From assembly GCA_009731375.1 (NCBI GenBank), contig BJOX01000070.1:119325-157702 (forward strand): DNA of 38,378 bases. Direction: 5' to 3'. Shown in pieces: positions 20,351 through 32,360 of this stretch (position 1 is its first letter; each line of letters starts with the position of its first letter). Made by a program: the position numbers and the translations under genes. Below the pieces are notes generated by a model. That model had not been told where the DNA came from and searched no databases. It saw nothing but the letters and a program-made list of their open reading frames with translations. Source of the stretch: Paulinella micropora (taxonomy: Eukaryota > Cercozoa > Imbricatea > Euglyphida).

Positions 20351-23300
20351 TCCGGTTCGCCCGTAATGATAACCGTGAATTTGTTGAGCAAATAAGTAAA
20401 CTGCTCGCGCGGTAACGGTTTGGTGAGTAAATCTCCTATCTGCTTTTAAGTTCCTACCTTTATGAACTTTATCTCTCCATCTCTCTGAAGGTGATGAATG
20501 AAGTGTAATTCTAGAGGCAAATGTTTGGTGCGGGGTCCGCATAATCCTCTTTCACTCGCGAGAAATGTTTGCGAATTATCCTCGAAAATTTCTACTGCAC
20601 CTTTTTGTGGAATTCCGAGTTCCTGTCTGACATGGCCTATTGCTAGTCCTTCTCTTATGCATTCAGCAGCTGCGTAAATTTCCGCGTCATTTGAACTAAG
20701 TGCTATCCTACTCTGTCTTTTTGAAAGCCAACCTATTGGGTCTCCTCCCCACAAGATTATAAAACCTGTGCGAGACTTACCCGTCTTCAGACAGACTTTG
20801 TGAGCGGCATCGGGCCACAAAGTGACCTTAGGGTAGGACATACCCTCTTGAACGGATTTTGGCCCGTTAAATGCTATACCGCGAAAGGACTTGATTAAAT
20901 AGCGTATGATTCTGCCTAACATAGCGTAAGTTACTCCCTTGTCTATGGTTTGCATGACGCTTGCAGCGTTAAGAGCTTGTTCGATATCTGGTCTTGTCAT
21001 CTTGGCTAAATAGAGCAAACTGCCTACCATACTCGGAATAGACATTTTACGTAAAGCTGCATCTTCCGACATTGCTTCCGGTGTTTGGTCTACCGCTTGG
21101 GTACTGACCGGACGAGAATTTGCGTATCCTGTCTCACGTAAAATTTGCAATTGGTACTTTCTTTGGTGCAAAACGATTCTGCCTTTCTCATGCACTATCT
21201 CTATCCCTTTGAATTCCTTTGCGACTCCTAGCCTTTTGAGTGGGTAGTACTGTTCTAACGCAGACGCGAATTTTTCATAGGCTTCTTTGTTAGGTACGGA
21301 AAATATTAAATCATCCACGTGAAATACTCGCATTATCGCTTCTCTTATAGGCTTGTCTTTCTCTACGAACATGCATAAGTCGGAGTCTAACAGCCTAAAT
21401 CCTAGCTTTACTAACTTAGGGGCTAGTATGTCATACCACCTTCTACCCGCCCTAAGGCGCACCATATAATGCTCCATCAACACGCAATATCATCCCCTCT
21501 TTCCCCTCTCTATCCATTGCTTCGGGTGGGTAGGCAAATACGGGATCTTGCATGCGGGCATTTAAGTAAGCATTTTTGAAGTCAATTCCGTAAAGCTTAT
21601 TGCCATTACAGGCAGTTAGTTTGGCAAGCATGATGTGAGGCACAAGGGACAAACAATTGGTCGGGGTTGAAACTAACTCCTGGCTCTAACATGTCTCCTC
21701 TTAAAGCTAGTGTAGACTTAACAAACTTCCTTCCGTTCTCGTCTATCTTTACTTTGTGAACCCATGTGAGCCTAACTATCTTGCTAACACCAGCCTTTTT
21801 GGCTTCGCTAAAGTTAACCGATGTGTATGTCTTAAAGTCCTTAAGAGATTGAATCTCTTTCTTCATGCCCTCTAACAACTCTTTCGCTGTCAATCCCTGC
21901 TCAGTTATCTCTTTAGGCACACGAATGTTAAAATAAAGCAAAAGTTCATTTGGTTCATTCATGCATCTGTCATAACATAACATAGCACTCTCCAACTCTC
22001 CAGCAGGCAATACGGACTCCCCCTCACTTACCTTGTACTTATTGATCTCAGAATCTAGCATCTTCTCTAGTCTGTCCTCAAACTGAACAAAGTGAGATGG
22101 CTTAGGTTGTTTTCTGACTTTTAACATCTCTTTGGGGGCACACTTCTGCTTCACTATGCCTGTGCGCACTTTACTCTCCCAGCCCTCTCCGTAAGTCTTC
22201 TCTGCCCACTCGTCTCCCCACTCTCTTGCAAGAACTCTCACTCTCACTCCCTCTAGTTCCTGAACCTCAACTACTTTTTCTTTTCGTTTTAGTTCACTAT
22301 GCGGTCGTGATGGTTGTTGTGCTTGTGGTGGTTGTTGTTGTGCCTGTCGTCTTATTCGTTTTCCTTCTTGAACTATGTTAGCTTCTGTGATCTTGTCACT
22401 CTGCTCCCATGTTCTTCCTTTACTAGGTTGCTCACTCTCTTCATATGCTCTTCTCTCATGCTGTGCTTGAGGGTCAGATGCATCTGTGAGTGCGTGTGCA
22501 TGTCCTAGTCCTGTGTTGTTTGTCTGTGGGGTTGTGTCGGTGGGATGGGGTGCAGCTGTCGGTGTGGTGTCGATGTCCTGTGTTGAAAAGCTATCTTGTG
22601 TTTGTGTGTGTTTGTGATCTATGCTGACTCCCCCTGTGTCCCCTCCATACTCCCCCTGTCCTTGTTGACTATCTGACTGACTAACGTCATCGACATTGTC
22701 GTATGTGTCGTCATCGTCATGAGTCTGTGTCGTGTCCTCTTGTGTGTGGGTGGTGGTGACTGTGGCGGTAGTGGGTGTGGAGTGTGTTTGTTCAACATCG
22801 ACATCCTTACTCTCACTCCCCCCCTCAGCTACATCCTCATCCCACTTGACTGTTCTCTCTGGATGTGCTTCCTTCCCTATCACGTACGGGTTAAACCGCA
22901 CGTTTCTAACTCCTGTTACTACTTTCCTACCGTCCCACACTCTATATAACTCTCTAAATAAGTCATACCCTACTAGCATAACTTTCTTTCCTCTAAACTG
23001 TCCCTTTTTACCCTTGCCTGTATACATTACTCCCATGCATCCTATCGGTCTAAGGTGTTTTAAAAACGGTTTCCTTCCCAATAACTGCTCAAACGGGGAC
23101 ATCCCCTTCCTTGGTCCTTGGGTGGCAGGCAAAATGTTATTTACAGTGGTTGCCGAATGTTCCATCTCTGCGCAGAAAGAAATGGGCAGGTGGGCATGGC
23201 AACGCATGGCTCTTGCGGCCCCAGCCGTAATGTCATTGGCTTTTTCAGCGATAGGGTTACCATCTTTGTCCCCCGTTGCTGACGTTTTCCAAATAAACGG

Positions 23301-23830
23301 AAGCCCAGTCTATCACTTCTTTCGGGACATCAAACTCTTGATCACATTTAATTTCTTGTACTTTGTTTCCTGTCTGTCTCTCATAAAATGCTACCGCCTG
23401 CTTAATGCAGTCAATAAATTCGTTCTTATGCGCAAGATAATAATCCTTGATAAACAACGAGTAATCGTCCGTGACCGAAAATTTATGTCTCTTACCGTGC
23501 ATTGACCGTGCTGACCACGTTCCGGTGTCTATGTGTAATACTACTCCTGGCTTACTAGCTCTCTCTATCTTATTAACTTTAAACCTAGGCAACTGCTTTG
23601 CCTTACCTATCATGCATGATTCGCAAAATTTTACTTTCTTCTCATCCCCTACTGGCTTTATGCCTAATGCATTTGCCAAAGCTCTCATCTTCTTAATGCT
23701 ATAGTGTCCACATGCATAATGAAACAATTCTATATCTACCTTTCTAATCGCACCAGGCTTGCAGGGATAAGACGCATACAGCGTTACCTCCCCTGTTTTG
23801 CCTTCTGTCTGCCTACGCTTCTGTCTTTCT
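20347..23830 (-). pseudogene. Copia integrase, reverse transcriptase and RNase H (frameshifted)
   Basis: The GAG-pre-integrase zinc module (FHYACGHYS ... CESCMIGKAK) opens the domain. Integrase triad: D in HIDTGTW (codon at 23529), D in IKCDQEFD (23343), and E in IAEKAND (23246), the last already in a second frame. A long low-complexity linker rich in Gln, Thr and Pro follows (about 22900-22250). RT begins near 21900 (EIQSLKDFKTY, RLTWVHKVKID). Further shifts near 21640 and 21470 lead to FHVDDLIF (about 21311-21325) and RNase H (DAAHKV, SSNDAEIYAA, EDNSQ). A TAA at 20446-20448 stops the frame just before KQIGDLLTKPLP; without it pol would end at TGA 20347-20349. Confidence 0.92.
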
Positions 23831-23990
23831 CTCCTGGGGTTTCCCTCCCCTTTTACCCCACCACAACTCTTTTCTTATTCTGTGGGGGTTCATAACGTTC
23901 ATTTATGTCTAATGGGGTGTCAAATTCATCGTCCCATCTGTAAAGAAGGGTTGACATGAGCCTATCTCTTACCAGTACGTCTTTCTCCTC

Positions 23991-25742
23991 TCATCTTATG
24001 GGGTGTTTGAGTATGACTAGCTGTCGATTTTGGTGGATGATTGACCGGTGATGGGTGTTATCCATCCTGCCGGTTGAGGCAATATTCACGGGTAACCTGG
24101 CGTCAAGGAGCATTGGCCTTGACACCGTAATTGGCCTACCGTGCCCATTGATGCGTGTCCCTCTTGCCGTACCCTCCTGTCCTATCTCACACTCTCCATT
24201 ACCTGTAATTAGCTTGACAGGGGGAACGGACTTAATGTCGTGTAACATTTCAGGGTTGCATGCTATGTCTCGCGACGACCCGCTATCCTGAACTATCGTC
24301 TCTTTCTGTCTCGCCCCCCTTCCCCATCTAACACTAGTGCGTAGTTCTGTTTGCTGTTCTTGTGTTGTGATGGTGCTGGTTGTGAGGTGTTGCTGCTTTG
24401 AGTTTGTGTTGGCGGGGATAGTGTTGTGCGTGCTGCGTATGCGATATACACTCCCTCTATCGCTCTCACCACATCTGTCAAGAACTCATCTTGCACTAAC
24501 TTCCCTTCACTCACTCTCTTTACCTCACCATTGCTTTCTCTGATGCATGTTGTTGTGAGTTGCTGAGCAAGCTGTTCTATGTCTTTGAAAGTTATGACGG
24601 GTGGCGTGTTGGTGTGTGGTTGAGTTTGAGGTTTTGGACCTGTTTGTGGTGTCGGGGTTGCTGTTGCGCCTTCCCGCTGCTTCCCTTTGGCCTCCCCGGT
24701 CCCTACGGCAACATTGGGCAGTCCGGCTTCTGCCGGACTGCCACTCTTAGCGTGAGTCTTCCTGATAATGCCGTGTTTTTCAAAATATTTCTTAACATTG
24801 CCCTTCCGCGTAAATGTTAGAAATTCCGGGTCAACATCACTATCATCTAAGCATGATGCCATTGCCATGTCATGTCTGATCTCATCAGAACATCTAGAGT
24901 CATTTTCACTGTCATAGTATGACTCCTCCATCTCTTCCTCTCCTCCTTCTTCCTCACTGCTCTCTCTTTGAATCGGTGTGTCATCTGTTTGCGTGACATG
25001 AGTGGGTGATGCGGTGTGAGGTGTTTGTGTGGTGGAGGTGTGTTTTGCGGTGATGTCTCTACACGCCTGCTCCCCCTCACTTCCTTTTTCACTCCCTTTT
25101 GCTTACTCTCTCCCCTCCCTCTGTGGAGATTGGTTGGTGAATGTGGTAGTGAGGTTCTGTGGTATGACTGTCCCTCTCGCTTTTGCATCCTCACGCAAAC
25201 CACTCTCACCAGGGTAGTAAGGGGACTTGGGGGGACGGAGGTCTGGGCTGACGACAGCTAAGTCAAGTAGAGGATACTCATTGTCCTGTTTCTTTGCATG
25301 ATAACCGCAAAATAGTCCATATCAACCTTGAAGCTTGCAGAGCATTTGGACCCCTTTTGTCTTCTCAAGAGAGATTCTTGCCATGACACTTAAGGGACCT
25401 CGGTCTCTCTTTGCTATACCTCTCAAGGGTTCTCAGAGGTGATTTGGGGACTGTGTTTTGACGCTGTGGGGTGTTTGTGGAGGTGTCCCTTGTTAGCTGC
25501 CTCTGAGAGCGTGAGATTGGTGTGGCGGAGGGACTCCCTCCGTCACTTCTATTTGTCGACAGGGGACGAACACCTGGGTCAATCTGAGGTTCCCCAGACT
25601 CGACATTCGCTCTCTCCCTGCCTCTCTCTTCGTCGGGGGTTTCCCCAGGGTCGTCTAGGACATCTCCCCCCATGAAGATGAACAAAGCGTCACTATCAGT
25701 CTCTGTGTCCCAATCTTCTTCTTCCTCTCTGATGAGGTTCAT
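23991..25742 (-). pseudogene. Copia linker and aspartic protease (frameshifted)
   Basis: The retropepsin active site is IVQDSGSSRDIACNP, with the D-S-G codons at 24279-24287. It continues as EMLHDIKSVPPVKLITGNGECEIGQEG. Between the zinc knuckle and this site lie about 1.4 kb of Ser/Pro/Thr-rich and acidic sequence in three successive frames, including a block ending FTRKGNVKKYFEKHG. Each join needs a single-base change. I recognise no domain in the linker. Confidence 0.85.
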
Positions 25743-26996
25743 GTCTTTGTCTTTGAGAGACTTTTTGTGCTTATTGCTGTGAGGTTTCCCTTTTTCTTTT
25801 TGTTATCGTTCTTGTCTTCACTCGCTTGAGCTTTCCTACGGGGTTTCTTTGCTGGGCAATACTTCTTGGTATGACCTTTCTCATTACACTCGTAACAAGT
25901 GACTTTGAGCCACCATTCTTCCTTCTTCTTGAATTTTCTGAAAACTTGCACTTACCCCCTTCGTCCTCATCTCCCTTATAACTTGCTAAGAGGTTTGTCT
26001 CCCTCTTCTGCCTCGTGGGCTTTTCAGGTCTCTCCTTCCTCTCTTCCCCTCTCCACTTATCCTTTCTCCACAACGCCCATGTGTCTCTCGCGCTGTCAAC
26101 TAAGTCGTCAAATCCTGGTCTAAGGTTGGTGGGTAGGTTGAAGTAGAGTGCTTTGAAGTTCTCTCCGTATGCAGGGTGTTTTGCAAGCTTAGCAAGCAGG
26201 GCTCTTATGAGGTCATCTTCGTCGAATGGGTGAGTTCTGTGACTTTCTACCTCTCCCTTCATTGCAAAATAATCATTCAACCATGCATCAACATTTTGTC
26301 CGGGTTTTGGATACATGTTCTCAAAAATTTGCGCGTTTATGTTCTTGTTAACCCCGGAGATTGAACCGAACTTGGCTCTCACTGCCTCTATCAGCTCTAT
26401 CGGTCCTGTGATTGTCTTAGTACGCAAATATCGAACGACAACAGGATGAGAAAAAGCAACAGACAGAATGAAATGTAGTGTTCGCATGCGCTCATAATGC
26501 TTCTTTTCTTTCTGTACTACTTTCACTCTTAGTGTGTGTGCTCGTTTCGACTGTCTTCGTTTCTCTTGCTTCATTTTCTTTGCTCTTTTCTCTCAGTTTT
26601 TCTTTTGTTCGTCAGTTAGCTTCGCCCAATCCTTCGGTTTGTCTTTGGAGGGTGTCTTGCTATCGTCTTCTTCAGCGTCTTGGATCTCTGTCTACCTGCG
26701 TCTGACGAACTGCCTTCATCGTCAGAATCTACATCAGGGGTATCTTCTGAGTCAGGTTCATCAGGGAACTCCCTCTCCTCAATCTCCAGTGCTTTGACTG
26801 GGTCATAAGGATATTTAACCTTTGCCTTTGCTGGGTCATCAAATGCCAGCGTGATACACTCACCATGCCAGGCACTGATGCCCTTTGCATAGTTCACTAG
26901 CTTGTAACGGAAGTCGGAATAATTCCGAGTGGTACCATCCAACTGCGGGATGTACTCTTGCTTTAAACCCATTGTTTTCTCAGTTCCAAGGCTCAT
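25739..26996 (-). pseudogene. Copia Gag with CCHC zinc knuckle (frameshifted)
   Basis: The first ATG lies inside the primer site at 26994-26996; a second at 26972 precedes EYIPQLDGTTRNYSDFRYKL, which resembles the copia Gag N-terminus. The middle frame (26574-25771) is the helical capsid part (VNKNINAQIFENMYPKPGQNVDAWLNDYFAMKGE in two overlapping pieces). The C-terminal frame has the CYECNEKGHTKKYC knuckle (C-x2-C-x4-H-x4-C, codons 25856-25897). At least two single-base frameshifts occur, one at an A-run near 26590. Confidence 0.88.
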
Positions 26997-27000
26997 AACC
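26990..27000 (-). other. Copia primer-binding site, half-tRNA type
   Basis: The minus strand reads GGTTATGAGCC two bases inside the 5' LTR end. It is complementary to GGCUCAUAACC, the anticodon arm of eukaryotic initiator tRNA-Met. Drosophila copia and yeast Ty5 use the same internal priming. Confidence 0.82.
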
Positions 27001-27002
27001 TT

Positions 27003-27022
27003 TGGGAAGCTACCCATCGTAG
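27003..27022 (-). repeat. Remnant of copia 5' LTR
   Basis: Only the last 20 bases remain, ending in CGATGGGTAGCTTCCCA and matching the 3' LTR terminus. The rest should lie beyond the inserted plus-strand element and is not seen in the window. Confidence 0.75.
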
Positions 27023-27725
27023 TGTAACACCCACGGTATACTACATCGTTTTTACGTTATTAGGGTTTACGGGAATTTACTCTTGGAAGTAATTTCTTGT
27101 TATTAAATGTATTTTAAGATGAATTCTTATTACATTTCCGGTTCTGATTAATACATCCGATTTTAATGTTATATTAGGATAAGGAATATGGGAGGAAAGC
27201 TAGGAAGCTTGGATCCCATAGGACCTTAATACCTATATCTTACACTTAACCGTTTACTGGCGTAGAGAAGGTTTTTAGGATGCAGATTACACTATTGTGT
27301 AGCATCCATATTGAATAACCTCCCACATTTGTAGCGTTGACCCGATCCTTCTACAGCAAATGTAGTAATCGTTTGAAGTTTTTGAAAAGGGTCAAGGAAA
27401 TTCCGTGAAATTTGGCCTTTTCCCCGTGACTGGGAATTTATGGCTAAATAAGGGACTCGAAATTGCAGTTATGGGTTGGTGTTTAGGATATGTTTTAGCA
27501 TTTGTGCAGGTTACGGACGTAACGCATCGTGTCAGATGACCCGTGTCAAAGGGACACTCCGTTGACAGCGGTTTTTTCCTTTGGCTTGTTGTTTGGGTTC
27601 ATATCTGGCTTCCCTTTCTATATCAGAAGTGGATGTTAGTTTTGAACCAGTTGTGTTCAATTATTAAATTCCTTTTTTTTACTTTTCCTTTGAGCTCGTA
27701 AGGCTAGACCTCCGGTCTTAATACA
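27023..27725 (+). repeat. Probable 5' LTR of a plus-strand LTR element (703 bp)
   Basis: Starts TGTAACACCC exactly where copia similarity ends and finishes GGTCTTAATACA. It is followed after two bases by TGGAGTCCAATTG (27728-27740), a tRNA-type primer site spaced like that of the gypsy element. A possible TATA-like CTATATCAG lies near 27617. No second copy is present in the window, so the LTR call rests on its ends, the primer site and the clean insertion border. Confidence 0.65.
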
Positions 27726-27998
27726 TTTGGAGTCCAATTGCCTCTTTCGAACTCTGGAAAAAAAATTTGGAATTGGGAACGACGCACTCTTAGGGGGCAA
27801 TCAGTCACTGTTGTTGGCTGTGCCTTGGCGAGAGTGTCAAGTAGCTTCTCGACAATCAGTACTCAGTACTGGTCGTGTGAGACAGTGCTTTCAGTCGTTA
27901 AGGGCAAGGGAAATCGAAAAAGGTGGTAAGGAGGGTTTTGGAGAAACGGGGAAGAACCCTGATCTCGAAACTTGGACCTTGACACCTTGGAAATCGAC

Positions 27999-30635
27999 AT
28001 GTCAAAAGGGGCGGCATACGATCCTTACAAGGATACGGTATGTGCACCCTTGGAAAATAAGGCTGTGGGGGACTTTCTACAACATGTAGCAGCGGACTTC
28101 ATTGTAGGCTCCACTGAACAGCATCAGTTTTTGGAGCACTTTGTCCCTTTGGCATGTAAGTTCAAAGACAGACCGAGGGATAAGGAGGTTTACGAAATGG
28201 TGAAGTATGAGTCGAGTGACTTGGCCAAATGGGGTTGGGATTCAACCACTTTTGGTTTCACTGGCCATTCACCTAGTGAACCTAAGCTCAAAACTTTGGT
28301 ACCTATGCAGGTTAGGAGGATGATGGCAAGGACGTTCGTGTCCTTGCACCTCCATGAACTGCAGATGGTGGGACATCCAAGGTTCGAGAATGGGGATGAG
28401 GAATATTTTCCAACTCCTATTCCTTCGGAGCAGTTCGATGTCCATTTCCTGATGACAGGGAGTGAGATTAAGGACACTTGGAGTGAGGAGTGGTATGGAT
28501 CTGTCAGAACAGACCCCACGAAAGGTGATACTTTTGACATGACCTTGGCACAGACTTTCTTCAAGGACGAGGTGTACCCAATGGCAATGCCTTTAACAAG
28601 GCGGTGAAGAATTGGGAGGCCGTCAAGGGAAAAATGAAGGAAGCAAAATGGATGAAGGATACGAAGGTGTGGAACAAAAAGACACCGGACGTATATGACC
28701 TAATCCATGTCGAAGGCTTCATGGGAAAATTGGAGCTGATGACGGACAAGGACACGTTGGCTACTATGCCAACAGCCTGCGTGATCTGCTACAGGAAGCA
28801 GAGTCAGCTGCAATGGCGACTACCAAGCTCAAGACGGCTACGGCTACGGTGCCGGACCCTTTGATTTTGCTGGTAGCAAGGGAGCAGGCTTGTGTGGACT
28901 TGTATCGATATCTCTTGTACCTCATGGAGGTGGCAAAGGCCATTGAGGTCTGCGTGGACAAATACGCAGCGTGGGAAGAGAGATATGCGGTCATCAAGAA
29001 AAGGGATGAGGATGATCCTTTGGATCCGGCGACACGTTATGAACAGGAAAGGAAAAGGATGCCGATTTTCCTTAAGAAGTTCTCACCTGTTGCGTTTGCT
29101 CCGGGGACAAAAGGGGATAAAAAGCCTTTAATATGGTTTACTCGGCAAGTAAACTGTTGGGCGTATATGACCTCGCCATGGTTTCGGAAAGCGATCAATT
29201 TGCTCTGTAAGTTGATGGGGGAGAGCAATTTTGAGTCGCCGATGACATTGGTGGATATTCTCCGACAGTGCACGGACGCGGACCTTATGGAGCACTTTAC
29301 GGTGGACAGTATCACCAAGGGGATGGCGAAATAATTCAGGACAGGGATGTCTATGGGGAAACGGGTTCCATTAAAATGTCCAAGCTGCACGCGATGATGC
29401 ATGCTCTCATTGCTTTGCTCGTGCTTCACGGAAGTCATTGGGATTTGACTAGTGAGGTCATGCTGACAGGACACATTTCCACGGTGGTTGGAACTGCGTT
29501 GGCAACGACGAGCAAGAAGCCGATGAGGGTTAGGGGGGCATTCACGAGGGAGATGGAGACGCTGAAGACGGACAACGCGTTCTTCATCGGCCTCAAACGG
29601 CTCATCCGACACGTGATGGCAAGGATCAATCAGCACGATCCATGTGTTTTCCGGGTCATTAGTAAAGGATGGCCGGAGGGCAAATGGGAGGCTTTGATCC
29701 CGGACAACGTCGATTATACGACGGATGCGGCCCCGGCATGGAAGACTTTTGCGGACGGATATGAAAACGCAAGAGACATGTGGAAGGACTTCCTACTGGC
29801 CGTGAGATCATGGGAAGATACGTCGGTCTCACAGGGTGGAATGCAGGCGTTGGTAGCAGTGGCTAAATCCCAGCTGGAGGAAAAACCGGTGGGGAAGGCA
29901 AATGCTATCCAGTCAAAGGGGGGGACTGATAGACGCCGTATCCCTAGAGTTCCTAAGTGGGGTTATGGCAAACCCTACCGACGTAAGGAACAGGAGGAGG
30001 AAGAGGATGAGGACGAGACTAGCGAGGAGCATATTGCTCCCCCGAAGGGCTTGAAGGCTAGGGGTGCCAGTTCTTCCACTTCCTCTTACAGGGGTAGTCG
30101 TAAGCTTTGCTTTGACTACTACTTCAAGGGCTACAAGTGCGAGGCGAAGGATGAATGCCCTGGGCTACACTCTGACAAGGAGGCGGATTGGAAAAACTTG
30201 GAGGGGCAGTTAAAAGCTGCAAACAATGGCCAATCCATCTGGGACATAGTCAGAGCTATCCGCAACAAAGACCAGCTGGTTATTAAGAACAAAGCGGTTC
30301 GACGACTGGTTAGGGATCGACTGGAGGAATATGGTCAGACAGTCAAGTCCTTGCGTAAAAGAGCTGGCAAAGAGGGCAAGGGAGGGCGTCAAGGCCGAGA
30401 CCGCGGTGGGGGCTTCAAGGGCAAGAAGCGATGGGGCGGTAAGAAGGACAGTGACCGGCTCTTCAAAAAGGCTAAGGTGGCGACAGCTTCGAAGGAAAAA
30501 GCGGAGGAAGGAGGCTCCAATGTGGAGGAAGAGGAAACTCAGACTGGTAAACACCAGTTGAGTCTAGACAGGATAAACAACAAGTTTCGACACAAGTTTG
30601 GATTTTATGAATATAAAAAACACTTATTTTATTGA
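27999..30635 (+). pseudogene. Gag-like protein with CCCH finger, frameshifted
   Basis: Four overlapping open pieces (27999-28607, 28604-about 28760, about 28760-29334, about 29330-30635) read as one protein of about 870 aa when three single-base shifts are allowed. The clearest is near 29331, where GMAK and then IIQDRD continue across one missing A. A zinc motif C-x9-C-x5-C-x3-H lies at 30108-30170 (LCFDYYFKGYKC..), preceded by an acidic Glu/Asp stretch. It is followed by a Lys/Arg/Gly-rich basic tail. Position behind an LTR and primer site, a C-terminal CCCH finger and a basic tail fit Gag of a gypsy relative. There is no protease or pol after it, so the element is truncated or non-autonomous. 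Confidence 0.68.
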
Positions 30636-31642
30636 AAAAATCAAAGATTATGATGTGTTGAAACATAATCAATAAATTTTGTTGAAGTTTTTTTTTGAAT
30701 TTGTGAATTTTCTAGCCGGTCACAGATTTCTATCTCCCGTTTATCTCCCCCACTCTCCTGACTAGTTCTTGCTTGGTTTTTCACACCAAATCATACATAT
30801 ATTCTTTATTTTTATATATACATTATAATGATTTTTTTCGATTTTATCTTAAAAAATTCAAAATTTAAATGTTGGGTAACGATTAACTGTTTTTTTCAAG
30901 CCGGTACTAATCATTAGTATATTATTACTGTCACGAGTAGAAGGATGAAAAGACTTGAAGCAGACAGATACACTATGATTTTATCGAAAAGATAAAAGAT
31001 TAGGGTAGATTTTGATTATTTCAATCACTTTTCTTGAATTTTTTTTGAATTTTTTAATTTTCTAACCGTTAAAATGTACCTGGCTTACTACGCGGCAGTC
31101 TACCGTGAGTCTATCTCCCACATTTTCCCGTCTCGTTCTTGCTGTTTTTTTCCATAAAATCATATTTATATATATTTTATTAATAAATTGATATACTATA
31201 ATGATTTTATCATGATATTTTAATGTAAAAATTCAAAATTTGAATATTTGGTAACTGTTAACTATTGTAGGATTACTTTTGCCACTTTCAAGTTGCAAGT
31301 GTAACACAAATACTTGCAGTTCAAGTTTTTATGCAAGTAATTTTTTTTACTTTTATAAAATATAATAATTTTATTATATTTTATTTTCAAAAATTCAAAA
31401 TTTAAATGTAGGTAACGGTTCCTTTTTTATATTATTATTATCATAAGTTAATAAAACTGTGGCGATGTCATTTTAAAATAGTTGTGTCCTGCCAAACCTA
31501 ATTGTCAAACTGACCTCTGCACCGGTTATGAATCCATCTTAATTTATGGGAATTGATTATTAATAACATACTAATAACTTAAAAGTTAGTTTATACATTT
31601 TTTTTCTGACAGCAGGTGCGTAGTGTAGACTAGCCGTCATCC

Positions 31643-31646
<4 letters not shown>
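30636..31646. repeat. Diverged AT-rich tandem repeat
   Basis: Non-coding. The block AAAATTCAAAATTT followed by a GGTAAC-type motif occurs at about 30852-30880, 31227-31255 and 31391-31415. The first two are also preceded by matching text (TGAATTTT...TTTTCTA.CCG, TATCTCCC, GTTCTTGCT), giving a unit of about 350-375 bp. The third unit is partial. It ends at poly(C). Confidence 0.6.
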
Positions 31647-31686
<40 letters not shown>

Positions 31687-31696
31687 NNNNNNNNNN
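31647..31696. other. Poly(C) run of about 40 and 10-N gap
   Basis: Homopolymer C at 31647-31686 next to N at 31687-31696. Probably a true C-run that broke assembly. Confidence 0.9.
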
Positions 31697-31759
31697 CTCG
31701 CGGCAAGGAAAGTTAAGGTCACAAACTTCAAATAGTTTAATATTAAATTTTTAACTAAT

Positions 31760-32033
31760 TATTGTTACTAGTAGTACTAGCAGTAGTAGTAATAGTGATG
31801 GTAGTAGTATAGTAGTAGTATAGTAGTAGTAGTAGTAGTAGTAGTAGTAGGACGTATGCATGCATGTATGTATGTATTTATGTATGTATGCATGTATGTA
31901 TGTATGTATGTATGTACATACGTACGTATGTATGTATGTATGTACGTACGTACGTACGTATGTATGTATGTATGTATGTATGTATGTATCTATGTATGTA
32001 TGTACGCAGGTATGTATGTATGTATGTATGTAT

Positions 32034-32087
<54 letters not shown>

Positions 32088-32089
32088 AC

Positions 32090-32135
<46 letters not shown>

Positions 32136-32284
32136 GTAGTATGTATGTATGTATGTATGTATGTATGTATGTATGTACATACGTACGTATGTATGTATGT
32201 ATGTACGTACGTACGTACGTACGTACGTACGTATGTATGTATGTATGTATGTACGCAGGTATGTATGTATGTATGCATGTGTAT

Positions 32285-32360
<76 letters not shown>

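Larger units (their letters stand above)
19469..27022 (-). mobile_element. Degenerate Ty1/copia-type LTR retrotransposon
   Basis: On the minus strand the order is Gag with CCHC knuckle, protease, GAG-pre-integrase and integrase, RT, RNase H, then purine tract and 3' LTR. Integrase before RT defines Ty1/copia. The 5' LTR survives only as about 20 bp (27003-27022), because a plus-strand LTR element starts at 27023. The coding region is split among all three frames, and RNase H carries a premature TAA, so this copy is inactive. At about 6.6 kb the coding region is long for the group, owing to low-complexity linkers between knuckle and protease and between integrase and RT. Confidence 0.92.

Noticed and set aside
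27023-27725. This stretch as the copia element's own 5' LTR
   Set aside because: It does not resemble the copia 3' LTR region, and copia LTR sequence is still readable up to 27022, so 27023 is an insertion border.
27727-28089. 120-aa plus-strand frame before the Gag-like region
   Set aside because: Lies in the expected leader of the element, overlaps the better-supported Gag start, and shows no domain.
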